Shown one piece after another: positions 45,659 to 57,600 of a DNA stretch of 64,000 nucleotides. The DNA lies in NCBI GenBank assembly GCA_003313425.1, contig NHZP01000001.1:1674001-1738000 (forward strand). The letters run 5' to 3'. The notes under the pieces are model-generated. The model searched no databases and had not been told where the DNA came from. It was given only the letters and a program-made list of their open reading frames with translations. The DNA is from Pseudopyrenochaeta lycopersici (lineage: Eukaryota; Ascomycota; Dothideomycetes; Pleosporales; Pseudopyrenochaetaceae). The position numbers and the translations under genes were made by a program. The first letter of the stretch is position 1; each line of letters starts with the position of its first letter.

Positions 45659-46362
45659 CTAATAGCTCGATCCTTGCCGGTCATCTACAAACAATCCAGT
45701 CAGTACCTTCCCATCATCCCATATACGATCAGACTTACAATTTGCACCCATGGCTTTCCTCAGCTTCAACGTCACAGCATCCTCGTCCAACTCTTTCTTG
45801 TCGCTCGTCTGAATCTCCACGGCATACGTCCTGATAACCTGCTTGACCTGGCCGCTCTGGAAACTCATCTTCGCTTTGCGCATGACTTTTGTGTTTGGCC
45901 CTATTGCACGAGTATCAGCTTCCCCGTCCACCTATACATCTCCTTTACGGACTGATGGGTCCTGGGTACGGTACTACTGCTACGGCTACTACTAAATAGC
46001 GCTGAAGAAGTGAATAGTTGAACATACCTTGCCAGATTACAAAAGCAAACTTCACTCGTTCTGAGTACTCGTCGTTACCCAATTTCATCCTCACATATGC
46101 ATATGCAGCCTCGTCTCCCAGACTCTCTGTCATCTCTGCAATATCGCCTGTGCCTGTGCTGGCCAGCGTCAAATTATCAGACGTCGCGGACGCATACTAC
46201 AACACATACACCTATTAGTACAGAGGGACCTCAACATACGCAGACAGCCCTGGAACAACGTGCCTTGAGGATGAGCCACGTGGTCTCGGATTTGTCGGAG
46301 CGCACGTCTTCGTAGGCTTTGCTGATGTCCGGATCAGACAGGAGATCTGAGGGCGCCGGCAT
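45659..46362 (-). CDS. coactosin-like actin-binding protein (ADF-H domain)
   Basis: Minus-strand exons 46362-46264, 46196-46028, 45900-45739 and 45684-45659 encode about 151 residues. The protein begins with an SDLLSDPDISKAYEDVRSD-type ADF-H helix, continues TTWLILKY across the first splice, and has GDEAAYAYVRMKLGNDEYSERVKFAFVIW. It ends YDRQGSSY, the tail of fungal coactosins. The first intron (46263-46197, 67 nt) has a GC-AG border (AAG|GCACGT). A GT donor at 46239 would leave only 43 nt and insert eight foreign residues into a conserved strand. Coactosins bind F-actin and affect capping. Fimbrin lies next upstream on the same strand. Confidence 0.85.
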
Positions 46363-47291
46363 GTCTTGGGGCGGTTTTGCAACTGTTGGGTTCACAAATG
46401 GGTGAGGGGATATGTATAGAACGGATCAACTAAGAAGGCAAGGTTAGAGACTAGAGCCGCGTGAGATTGAGGAAGTCGAGATGTTCTCGCCGTCAAGGTT
46501 TCGGGGGGCTAGAACTAGTGCGGGGCTAAGCTGAGACGGTATTCGCCAATGGGGTTGCGGCAGGTTCGGTTACAGATCTGAGGCTCACGATCTTTTGCAT
46601 CCTGTACGCCATCTTCTCAGGAACGATCGCCTGCGCGATGATGCATGGAATCTCGCTGAGAATGGTTCCAGTACATAACAAGTCGTACTTGATGTCTTTG
46701 TCAAATTCGCTTATCCCGTAAAAGAGACAGTGCACCCGAAATGGATCCGCTTCTTATTCAAACCTCACATCCTACAATCCTCCATCTTCTACTCCGCCCA
46801 AAACAACTCGAGACTGGACCCATAAATTTCCCCACCATCTCCTATGTCTATCCAGATACACTCGTTGTTGTCTATAACATCCCTTCCTCAGAACTTGCAA
46901 TGTCTTTTAGTGTCTAGAAAGCTCGAAGCCACGCTCTCCCCATGCCATGTTGAGACTAGACGTTTCTCAATATCATGGCTTTTTTGATGCTGGTGAACAC
47001 TCCCGGCCATAATACACTCCCTCTCTTTACGCAGAAAAACACTCACTATATTCTCACAATCGAACCACAGCGCCAAATCTTACATCGGCATCGAGGACTA
47101 CCAACGTGACATCGACAAACACATAAGACAACGCAGCTGCAGTTAAATCTAGTTCATTTAATCGCACAACTAGTAAGAGGGAAAATAATTTTCGTGATCC
47201 ATTCGTTCAAAGCGCGAGGTTCTCCTTCACCAAGCACTCCACCATGCATTTCACCCAGATGCTTCCAACGCCTTATGCCCCTCAGTCACAC
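46363..47291. other. intergenic between coactosin and fimbrin genes
   Basis: This 929-bp stretch holds the coactosin promoter and the fimbrin 3' UTR. A 69-codon minus-strand ORF at 46526-46735 has no support. Confidence 0.5.
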
Positions 47292-49441
47292 TCACGATCC
47301 ACCCATCTTCTCACTTGTGCTCATCAGACTGCCGATGAAGGTTGTGATCAGCCTGCTCTGCACGGCTACAATATCCTCCGGCACAAGCCAAATCGTAGCA
47401 CCCATCTTCCTGGCAATACTGATAGCCAACTTGGCGTTCTGGTATTTCTCTTCGTCGTTGCGTCCTGCGTTGACGAGGTCATAGTCGACGTATGCAGGCT
47501 TTATACCAGCCAAAACATCGAGCAAGAAGATTGCATTGCTGAGCCCTGCATCCTTGAAGGATCGGATTTGGCTTCCCTTACCGCCCTTGCGTGCCATGTC
47601 ATTGGCCCACTTGATCATATCAGCATCGGAAATTTCCCGCTTGCCGAGTCGTTGTGCAAGTCCCTTGAGGGTAGAGACAATGTCTTTGCGCATCAATTGC
47701 CAAACGAGGCCGAGTGTTAATGTGCGCTGGCCGTCGGTGATATCGGCGCCTTGAATACCGGGAAGAGAAAATTGGACCTGCTTTCCAAGCTCGACTGCAT
47801 AGTTTGTGTTCTCAAGGGCCTTGAATCGCATCAATTCTTGACCTTCCCGAGGCTTGTTCACATGGCGCCAGTTTACGCTGCCTGGAATGACCTTGTCGTA
47901 GGCTTGAAGTAGGACAGTGCCGTCCTTCAAATCCTCGAAGAATGACTGTACAACTGGCTTGACGTCAAGTGAGTTGAGCCACAGAGTAAAGACACGAGCT
48001 TCGCGCTCTCCTTCCGCATCGAAGTCCTCGATTTCGGCCTTCTCTTCTTCGGTGATTGGGTCGAGACAAGGATGTGTGTTGAATAGATTTGCAACGAAAG
48101 CAAGATTGAGCTTAGGATTTCCGGCCACGAGCGAAGTTGGTGTCAGGAACTTACGGCAGTCGAGCGCGTCTGCATTTTGTAGGACCATTTCGGCACGCTG
48201 GAGTAGATCATTTTGTTGAAGTGGCGAGCGGGTGCAGGTTTCGGGTGCTATCTGATTGAGGAGTACAGTATAGTTCTCTCCGTCCTTTACGTCGGTTGAG
48301 AAATTGGTGACGCTGGCGAAGTCAGTTTTCATAGCTCCAAAGGTCGAGTTATGTGTCCACTTACGTTCTGTGCCACTTCGCGTTCTTTAGGTGATAGTTG
48401 AACCACCTCAGGAGAATCTGCTCTGGCGGTAGTCGCAAGAATTGCTCCAGGGTCTCACCGTCCTCCAGCAGTCTGTACAGCTCCGGGTGCAGCTTGATAT
48501 CGATCTTGCCCAACAAACCTCTCCGGATAATCTGCCAAATCAAACCCAGAATCAAATGCTCTCGCACCTCGATGATATCTCCACTGCCAATATTGACAAC
48601 CGAGCACCCAATACCCTTGGCTGACTCGATGACAATGTTGTTATTCTCGGTGAAATGGAAATTGTTCAGCGCCTTGATCTTCTTGCCGGGCTTGTTCAAC
48701 ACACGCTCGTCAATGGTGTCTGGTACGCTGTCGTTGATGAGCTTGGAGAGCACAAGGCCATCCTTGCAAGCATCAAACATCTCGAAGGTATCGGTCGCGA
48801 AGGGGAGGCGGTCCCCAATGTCCGGGTCGCCGGCGAGGACGGCGTTGATATGGCGAGTAAACTCGGTACGCTCATCTTCGTTGATAGTATGGGTAACGTT
48901 TGCGGAGGAGCCTTGCACCTGGATGCGGCCGCCGCCACTGCCGCCGCCGGTACTGCCCTTGGAAGCATGTCCGGGGGTTGAGGGTACGCTGCCGGTGCCT
49001 CCGGTCCCAGCTCGAGCGCGGGTTGGGCCAGTGTGCATGCGCTGCTGGGCAGGCGAGGAGTCCCGCAACTTGGAAATGAGCTGTCGCTGTCAGTCTCTCA
49101 TTCCTGAGACAGGAGGTGTCGCAATGCGCGTACATCCACATAGTCGTCGAGTTCCACCCTCCGTGAACTGTCCAGCTCAACCTCTTTCAGGGCCTGCCGC
49201 ACTACGTCGTATGGCTGGTGCTCAGTTTGCTGCGTCGCCTTGATCACCGTCGCCTCGTCAAGGTAGCCCTTGTCGTCGACGTCGAGCTTGCGAAAGGCAT
49301 CTTGCAAGCTGAAAATCTCACCCTGTTGAAATTGGGGATACTTTCTGTTCGCAATGCGCTGTAAGTGTCTGTGGAAGTCGGCGGATACGCATAGAAAAAG
49401 CAGCAGGATACGACGTACTTTTGCAGCTTGATGATATTCAT
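47292..49441 (-). CDS. SAC6: fimbrin / plastin actin-bundling protein
   Basis: Exons 49441-49419, 49368-49134, 49080-48365 and 48312-47292 encode 664 residues, the usual fimbrin length. The first exon has just MNIIKLQK; acceptor CCACAG at 49374-49369 restores the frame. An EF-hand-like pair (FRKLDVDDKGYLDEATVIKA) is followed by a Gly/Ser/Thr-rich linker. Four calponin-homology domains then form two actin-binding modules; examples are DGLVLSKLINDSVPDTID, IKALNNFHFTENNNIVIESAKGIGCSVVNIG and QRTLTLGLVWQLMRKDI. Fimbrin bundles F-actin in patches and endocytic sites. For the third exon, acceptor CAG before CTCATTTCC was preferred over one six nt upstream. Confidence 0.93.
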
Positions 49442-51315
49442 TGTGGCGGGGGGTTTAGGGGAAAATTGGAGATGGGGAAGCGAGAATAGAGAAAGGATAT
49501 AGCGGAGCCCAACGTCTCTGCCTGGCTCAGCCTCGTCTTGTGTTGCGCGTTCTTTAGTTTGTTCCTCTTGTTTTGCTTACCCGTATGACGACGTGGGGCG
49601 AATGCCAAGGCGGTCTTTCGAGGGGCACTCGCAACCTGCTCCCGGATTACGTAGGCGACTCACATCAGGCATCTGCATAGTTAGTGCTACTAATTTTACC
49701 ACCAGTCCCCTTCCTTTTGGTCGATGGAGAGAGAAAAGGGTAATACTAGGACATTCTTCTCCATGCCGACCGTTGATGCTGAAGCGATTGAATGCTTAAC
49801 ACTTTGCACTCACAGCCTCAATGCCCAACGCCTTCCATGGATCCCCTGTTCTTTCAAGCGGTGTCTTCTTTCGCCACCTCATGTACCACTGTCAACCCAT
49901 AAGCGAGAGGCCCTGGATTAACTCAGACAGGGTCGATTTCTGATCAAGCATCGTACTTTCTCCGAGAATCCTTTAGACCACCAGCCTCTAACAGTAGCTC
50001 ACACTTTGGCTATGACACGTTTCCCTGCAGATCATTCTTGCTGCTTGCAATCGCCAGTCATTAAGATTTATCCTGCTGTGAGAAGAGACATTGCAACGTG
50101 ATGTGTACTTGAGGAAAGAAGATTGTCTTCCTTGTTCTTCGCTTCCTCATCCACATCCAGTCGTACACAAGATGAATTTGCCGTGGGATTAAGCAACCCG
50201 CATCACCAGGTCGTGCAGACTGAACCTGCCTTGTGCTGTTGGCTCGCTCGCTTTGAGTATCCCTGGCGAGGTGACTAGGTTTGCAACCAGTCGTGCAAGT
50301 TTAATTGAAAGAAGCACAAGAAATTAGAACACGACACATCACAGATTGGTCTTATTGCACATAGCATGTATTGAAAAGAGCTTTTGATTCCCTCATTATC
50401 ATCATAAGGTCCATATCGCCGGCTCGTCAAGTAGGTCCCCAAAATAAACACTAAACCATCCACATGTCCGCTAAGAAGATACTCCAGATGGGCCGGCGAC
50501 TCTTCAGCTAGCACGGTCCACCCAATCAGAAACACTAAGATGATAAACTTTCTTGAACCATGGCGCTCGCCGAATGCGCAAACATCAACAAGACGTGAAC
50601 ATCCTTCACATTCGTTTGCGCCTTTATTTCGTCAAACATGGCGTGCTGTCGATTTCGAAATGAGAGTGGTCATGAGCTGTTGTGTTGCTCACGCCGTCAA
50701 TCACGCTGCCACAGTATGGGTCCGGTATTAACGGTAGTTGATTTGGCATATGTCGAGCAAGAGAGTTGGTGTGGCAGGGCGGCGAGCGGTCGTGAGCTTC
50801 CCATGCCCTTCAGGGCCGTCACAAAGAAGATGAGGTTGTAGAAAGTACAGAACCAGCACCCGAGACATGAAGCAAAAGCGCCAGGAGAGACTTGCAGATG
50901 CTTATATGCCCGCATGCAGGAGTCGTATATCGTGAAAATGAAAGTCCAAGACATGGTCAACCGGAACTCGGGTTCCAAGAAGCAAATGGTCGTTAAAGTC
51001 GTGAATGCCCGGAGGTGCAGAATGTAGAGAGAACACAGGAAGTGGAAGGAAATAATAGACACAAGGAAATGTCCACATCGGAGGCAGAGAGTGGCGTTTG
51101 TTGTTCGTTTGAGGTCGTTTCGTTTCGATTCAAGGATGGATGATATTGCTGTGGTCTTAGTCCGGGGTGTGGTTGGGAGAATATTGTATATGTTCCTTGA
51201 AAGGTCGCTTGCTCGATGCCGTAGAACCATTGGAGAGGGAGGCGAAACCGCCGTCTAGTGCGAACAGTGAATCGGCAACTGACCACCCGAGCAAGATGTG
51301 GAGAAAAAAGTCGCG
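49442..51315. other. intergenic, 1.9 kb
   Basis: This region lies upstream of fimbrin (minus strand) and downstream of stuA (minus strand). A 177-codon minus-strand ORF (50697-51230) directly below the stuA stop shows no known motif and probably lies in the stuA 3' UTR. No repeat or RNA gene is recognised. Confidence 0.5.
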
Positions 51316-53426
51316 TTACCTCCTGGCGCGCTGGGCTGTCATGGTGTGTGCGCGCTGGATGCCAGGTGACGGGTCTTGGCCGTAGGTTTGTCCGACGGCG
51401 CCGCCTTCCATGGTTTTGCGTCTCTTCAGGCCGCCCATGTCATCTCCCTGAACGCTATCGGGGCGGTATGGGTCTTGATCTTCTTCGTCACGGCCGCGCT
51501 TGCCACTAGAGTTCACTCCGTTGCTCGGAGGATATCCCTGGTTGGCATACTGTGATACAGCGCCTGGGCCAGGATAAGCGTCGTGAGCAGTGTTACCATT
51601 TGGAGCACCACGGGAGTCACTCATCACGTTGTAAAGGTTGCTAGATGGTGGTGCTTGGCGTTGAGGGGTAGGATATCCCGAGTTCCACTGAGTTTGGCCT
51701 GTTGCTGTCGTACGTGGTGTCGCACGTCCAGAGCCGTTCTGGTGAGGAGATCCAGTCATTTCTGGAGACAAGTGTGCGTGTTCAGGGTGAATCGGGCCTG
51801 GTCCACCGCTAGGATTGTAGCCGTACGGTCCCCGATTACCGTTGTATGGAGCACTAGAGTGTGTATACTCTTGGTCTTGCTCATGTTCGCCCTCGCCGCC
51901 GGTGGGAGCAGCCACCTGCTCATTGCTTTGTGGCATCATGCCTTCCGGTGGCTTTACCTCACCCTCATCTGTGACATCACCAATGCGAGAGGGAGGTGCC
52001 ATCTCGGTCTTGGGATAAGGCCCGTCTGGACGGTATGCCATCATCGGCTGACCCTGGGCATATTGGCCCGGCTGAGATGGAGGCGCAGAGTACATGGGCC
52101 TCGAGCCATCAAAGCTCTGAGCTGAGGCGTAAGTAATGCCTTGCTGCACAGCGCCTGGTGGGGTGCTTGCAGGAGTGGTAGGAACAGAGCGTGCGTTGCT
52201 CAGACCTGTATCAATGGAAAGAGGTTGATTCCCTGGAGCGTGTTGAACGTTGGCGCCATTCCATTCGTAGGAACTGCCTTGGTTACCCATACCCATAATA
52301 CTCGACGCACTTGTGGGAGGAGTGGGGAAAGTATGGGCACGATCGATACCTGGGCGTCCGGATGCGGGATTCGGTTGAATGGCATGCGGGGGTTGCGACA
52401 TAGCAGCCCCAATAGGGTTGCTCATCGAGTGATGATGATGCAGAGACGGCGGTTGCGATGTGGTTGGCCCAGAAATATATCGCTGAGTCTGCATAGGGTC
52501 AGGTCTTCGGTTGCGGTCTACAGCAGCCATGGCAGCGCCTCCTACACTTGCCCTCGTCTGATTCGAGGGGTGATAAAGCAAAGCTCCAATGTCGTGTACG
52601 AACAGAGGATAGAGTTGCTCCGTGATCTTCTCTTTGTTTGCGAACTCGAGTGCTCGCTCAAAAGGGATCCTACCCGGAATTAGTACACGCCTCGTGGAAA
52701 CGCCAAAGGCGGAAAATTCTTGCTTACCAGACACCCTTGAGATGCATTGGCCCGATCTTGACAACATGTCTTGTCTTTTCGCTCTTCAAAATACCGTCCC
52801 TACGGCCTCGAGTCATTCCTGCCACATTTAACAGCTTGGTGCCGTTGATCATGTGATTGTCTACAAGTGACGATTAGCATCTAACCCTCTACTTCAATCG
52901 GAATACAGAATATTGCCTACCTTCGCGGCGGGCGACGCATACGCCTTTCGCCTCGACTTGGAAACAAAGGCTGCCTTCATCTTCCCAGAGCGTGGCGGTC
53001 ACGCGAGGTTTCATTCCAGGCGGAGCAACTTGTCCAGTGTGGTCAAACTGGTGCGTCTGGTAGCTCTGGGAACCCGGTAGTGACGAGGCTGGTGCTCCAG
53101 AAGACATGGCTGCCCAAAGTCAGTATAGGTCATGAATCGAACGGGCTGCAGTTCCAAAACTCACCTGGAAGCTGCAGGGTTGAAGGCACCATCGCATTGT
53201 TCATTGACGAGGAAGCAGGTATTTGTGAGGGAACGCCATTGGCGTAACCGTATGGTGGGTATCCAGGTGGGGCAGGTCCATACTGGTGTTGTGGCTGCAT
53301 CATCGAGGACTGCGGTGGATACGCATAATGCGAGAGTCCTGATGGAGGAGCCGAAGCTGGAGCGTGTTGAGTAGCAGCAGACATGTGGGATGAATGCACG
53401 TCAGCATACGATTGCATCTGGTTCAT
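51316..53426 (-). CDS. stuA: APSES transcription factor StuA
   Basis: Minus-strand exons from the first in-frame ATG are 53426-53165, 53109-52921, 52860-52728 and 52669-51316, giving 645 residues, near the usual StuA length. The start [14 protein letters not shown] resembles other StuA N-termini. The APSES DNA-binding domain spans the exon junctions: [23 protein letters not shown], then [23 protein letters not shown], then [11 protein letters not shown] and [15 protein letters not shown]. The C-terminal half is Pro/Gln/Gly/Ser-rich and ends with a KRGRDEE...LKRRKT basic region, a likely nuclear signal. StuA controls conidiophore development and often secondary metabolism and virulence; that is known of orthologues. 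An open frame continues upstream of this ATG (see 53427-53894). Confidence 0.92.
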
Positions 53427-53894
53427 GCTGTTGTAGCTAACTGGGGCAAACCCGTAGCCGTCCTGAGTTCCGTACGGAGAGCTCTGCTGCGACTGCGCAT
53501 TCAATGGCTGACCGTTGCGATTGAGGGATGGCGAAGTCTGCTCCGGAGAAGGTGTTTTGAAACCGGCAGCCTGACCGTGGACCGACGCAGCGTAGGAGGT
53601 ATTGGAACCTGCGCTTCCACTGCCCACTGAGCCGGAACTGATGGAATCGCCTCGGGGCGACGAAGAAGTCGACGAACCGCTTGTCTGTGGTTGGATGTGA
53701 GAAAGTGCCGGTAGTCGCTCGCTCGACACTGCAGGTTTGGGTGCGTAGTGGGAGTTGTACCAAGTGTCGACTGGGCCGCGGGCGTGGACCGACGAGATCG
53801 ATGGGAGCTCCAGCTTTACGGTATTGTCACGGTTTTCGTTTGTGAAATGATTTTGCGCCCGAAGTTCGAGAAGTTCCTCACGGAGATTCTCGAG
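53427..53894 (-). other. in-frame open extension upstream of the StuA ATG
   Basis: The stuA frame stays open for 156 codons beyond the first ATG, up to a TGA at 53895-53897. It has strong coding character (for example LELPSISSVHARGPVD, YNSHYAPKPAV and SSERLPALSHIQPQTSGSS), rich in Ser, Gly and Gln. It contains no ATG. It may be coding sequence joined by splicing to an upstream start exon, or a translated leader. If coding, StuA would be about 800 residues. Confidence 0.5.
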
Positions 53895-54644
53895 TCAATT
53901 CACTCAGATAGCCGAGCGTGGTGCTTGTATGGGAGCCAAGTGGGCGAAGCTCACACCAATAAAGTAGATTGCAGGATCTGCACGCCGAGGCGGCAAGAGG
54001 ATAGCACGCTGCTGTTATAGTTTGTGGCTGACGGTTGATGGGACGAATAGCCTTCACCGCAAGTCAGTTGTTTGCTTCCAAAAGGTGAGGTCGGTTAAGC
54101 GTCGCAGCAACCAACAAGACGCGGCCAGACACATGTGCAAACAGGCCCAACTGGGCCAGAAATGTGCTATGCGCGTGCACCAAAAGCCAGTGGGAGGGAA
54201 TAGTGCGGAAGGGCGAAGTTGCAGTGGTGCTGGGGGTCGCTGAATAAAAGAAGGCACTAACCGAGCTGGATTCCAAACGGACTGGAGCGACGACGAAAGG
54301 CTCAATGCGCGAGTGGAGCGGTCCGGAGTGAAGTCAAACGCTGCAAACAAATGCTGAATACTCAAAATAGCACGTCGTGAGGTCGTTGCGGTCGTGAAGC
54401 AAGAAGAGCTGCTAGTTGACAATGCTTTTGGCGCTCGATTCAAAACACGCAAAGAGGACTAATAGACGAATGCCGGCCTGGAAGAATAGCTGATGGAGTC
54501 TGCGACTGGCAGAAACAAGTGCAGCAGAGGCGGGGCGTGGGTCGTCGTCGTAACCGGTCGTAACGTCGTTGCGCTCGTTAGGTGCGGGCCGAGCTGTATC
54601 GATACTGATAGCTGCAGCACCTGCTAGGAAAACACTGCGCGACT

Positions 54645-54654
54645 CACGCGTCAG
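54645..54654. promoter_or_regulatory. possible StuA response element / MCB upstream of stuA
   Basis: ACGCGTCA at 54646-54653 fits the StuA response element (A/T)CGCG(A/T)N(A/C) on both strands and contains the ACGCGT MCB core. It lies about 1.2 kb upstream of the StuA coding sequence. Aspergillus nidulans StuA autoregulates, so the site could matter, but such octamers also arise by chance in GC-rich DNA. Confidence 0.3.
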
Positions 54655-57600
54655 TAGGTGCTCGTGCTAGGAGGAAGAATACAATGGCATTGACGGGAAC
54701 GGACCTCCGCCAGTCTAATGGATGAATAACAAGAAAGCCAGCAGGCGGCTTTTTCGCAGACTGCGGTGGGGAGGCGGAGGTTTAGAGGCGGAGGTGGTTG
54801 GGATGTGACTTTGATGCTAGTGCCGCTGGACCAACCAGACAGGCCCATAGATAGGCGAGTGCACGGGAAACGCTGCGGCGAGTCCGGACGGCCAGCAGTG
54901 GAGCGGGCAGCGTAGAGCAGGAGCGGAAAATAATACTGACCCAATGCACAACGAACGGAGAGCAGAGAGCGCGCAAGACGACGACAATGCTGGATGGGGG
55001 TTTTGGTGAGGTGTGGAGAAGAGAGTGGTTCTCGTTCGGCGATGCTGCAGAGCTGCAGAGAATCCTGCAGCGTTCGACAGCAGGCAGGCCGCAGCTAAGA
55101 GGGCTGACCGAGACAGGCGAGCAGTGCACGCCCCGCAGAGCAGTCTGTCCAATAGTCGCTTTTTCGCAAAGACGGCGTGTCCAATGCTCTCTACACTGTC
55201 AGTGCGCAATGGGCGCCGCTGGCAAGTGGTTCCGTGAGGGCAGCAGGAGGGTTGCGTGGTGGACGGGCCGGCGCGAGCTCGCAGCAACGGCGCAAGGACT
55301 GGCGATGCAGAGTCGATGAGGCCGCAGCAGCGCTGGAGGCCAGAAACAGGTGCGTGGAAGACGCAGGTTCTGTACAGTGCCTAGAGACGGGTGGTGGAGA
55401 TCTTCTGGGGATGCTCAAGCACACCACACCCACGAGCCGCCGCGGGCACACAATCTAAATTCACTTCGGGCCTGGTGGGGAGGGTGAGCGCACCATGGCA
55501 TGGGGGTGGGCCGGGCTGCGCACCCAGCCTGGACCGACAAGAACAGTCCCGTGGAGCAGGCCGTTTCGCGCTCGACAAGCACAGACGCCACCATGGAGCA
55601 TGCTGACTGGGCTGATCCGCCGACGGTGCGGCAGACAAGGGCGCTGGATGGAGACAGGCGGACAGGGACAGGGCTGCGGGGGCTATACAGCGACGACTAT
55701 ACTCCACTACCAGCCACCTGACGCCAGAAGCCAGCGAGGCACAGCAGATCACACGTCTTGCCGATTTGCAGCCGTCGCAGGCGTCGAGGGGGGATGCCCA
55801 CGGCCCCAGCAGCCTGCGTGAAGCAGCGCAGCGGCCTCGAGCAGGTGTCTGGTGGCGTCCTTGCCATTGTCAACCTCAAGCGCACTGGCAGGGGGGGTGC
55901 GGTCCAACGTTAGCGGGCGCCTACTTTTTTTTAAACAATAGTGTGCCGCTTCCTGAGGCATCGGCTGGGATCCCGATAGGGATAAGACGGCTGAATGGCT
56001 GGGGGCCACTCACAGCAGCCGGAGATATTTGACGCGCAGCGCGGCCAAACCTAGTGGATTGATAGGGAGCAGTGGGAGCGCTGCCCGGCCACCATCAGCC
56101 TGGCCGGACTTTGGCGCTGCGGACGCCGATGGGCTCTTGGAGGGGGGGAGCTGGACAGCAGCCACCCCAGCGAGCGATCGGAAAGCAGACCCTGTTGAAT
56201 CGCGTGCTGAGTGGCCCGGCAGGCGCGATGATTTGCACCAGTGCTGCTGCGAGTCAGAGCAACGGGAAGCTTCGTGAATACGGAGACGAAAAAGCAGGCG
56301 ACACAGGCGTGCACTGCCGGCCAGCCACGCTCGTTCTGAAACGAGCCTACAACTGCCGCGGCATGCCCATCTGCTGATGATGCTCGTCATCCTTTCCGCT
56401 TTCAAAACGGGCCTCGCTGTGAAAGTCGAGCACCGTGGCCCGGGGCGTGTCTGAAGGCACACTGGGCCAATTCCTGCTCAGGCTAAATGCCCGCTTGCGA
56501 TCCAATCCGGGCAGGGATGCGCCCGAAAGCGAGCGGGAGAATCGGACGGTAGGCCGTGCCAGCCAGCTCGCCTTCTGGGCGCTGCCTCAGCCGGCCTGTG
56601 GTTGGCCGGCTGCCTGTCGCAATCCGACGGCCTGGACGTGTCTGCGTTGAGCAGGCATGAGACCAGCGTCTATCACGTCCACGCGAGGCCGTCAATTCAA
56701 CAACACTGAGCGTGTCCAAGACATGAAGCGAGACGGGGAGGGAGCATGTGCAACGTGGAGACTCGACAGTGTACGACGGCCATGTCATGCCAGCGGGGTT
56801 GGCTACAAGACCACCAGACGACGGCTTAAACGAGCCACACCTACACCCTGGGTGCGCAGAAGGCGTCGTCGGTCCCCACCCACGCTCGCTGCTGAATCCC
56901 CTCGAGAATGAAATTCACTCGACAAACGTGCCGACGGTACCACGGGCTTGGTGTTGGATGTGGCCGCCGTCGACCATGATAGGACCGCTGCTAGTTGCGG
57001 TGAGGAGATGCGCTGGCGAGTCTAGCCGCTTCCGGCCCCAGCCAGCTCAGTCACGCTTTCCTGCCTCACCCTCAACAGCCACCCGCGCTCGCACACAACC
57101 TGCGTCTCCATGTCCATTGTCGTGTCTCGCCCTCGGAATCCAGTGGGCCCAGCGCGTTGGACGGGGCGTGGTGCAGCGACACAAGGCCTTCCCTTCAGGC
57201 CAGCTGAAACATGTACGCCCGTACCGCCTGCTCTGCTATTATCGCCCGTGTCTCTGGGCGGGAGACAAACCTTTGCTGCGCTGTAGGCTGGACGTGAAAT
57301 GAAATGCCATTGCCATCACGGGATCCGCACGGCGCACGGGAGAGTCCGGCTGCTGCCATGCGCGGACCATGCGAACGGTGACAGCCTCAACTCTGGGAGA
57401 GGGCCACAGGCCAGCCACTCTGCCAGGCCAGATCAGCTCATCGCTTCAGGCGCCAAACCAACTGTTCGCATCCCCATCTCGACCCCTGCTAGCCCGCAAA
57501 GCCCATTCTCATTTCCCCTCACAACCTCTTGCAACCTGTGCGACCACTGACGGCGTCATTTGGGGACACTCGAGGGCCGATCGCATCATCAGTCGGACCT

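Noticed and set aside
46526..46735. 69-codon minus-strand ORF between coactosin and fimbrin
   Set aside because: Too short, no motif, and no splice partner seen.
50697..51230. 177-codon minus-strand ORF just downstream of stuA
   Set aside because: No known motif, unusual hydrophobic/Cys mix, and its place directly after the stuA stop fits 3' UTR.
54817..55287. 156-codon minus-strand ORF
   Set aside because: It lies in GC-rich sequence where all frames tend to stay open; there is no recognisable family.
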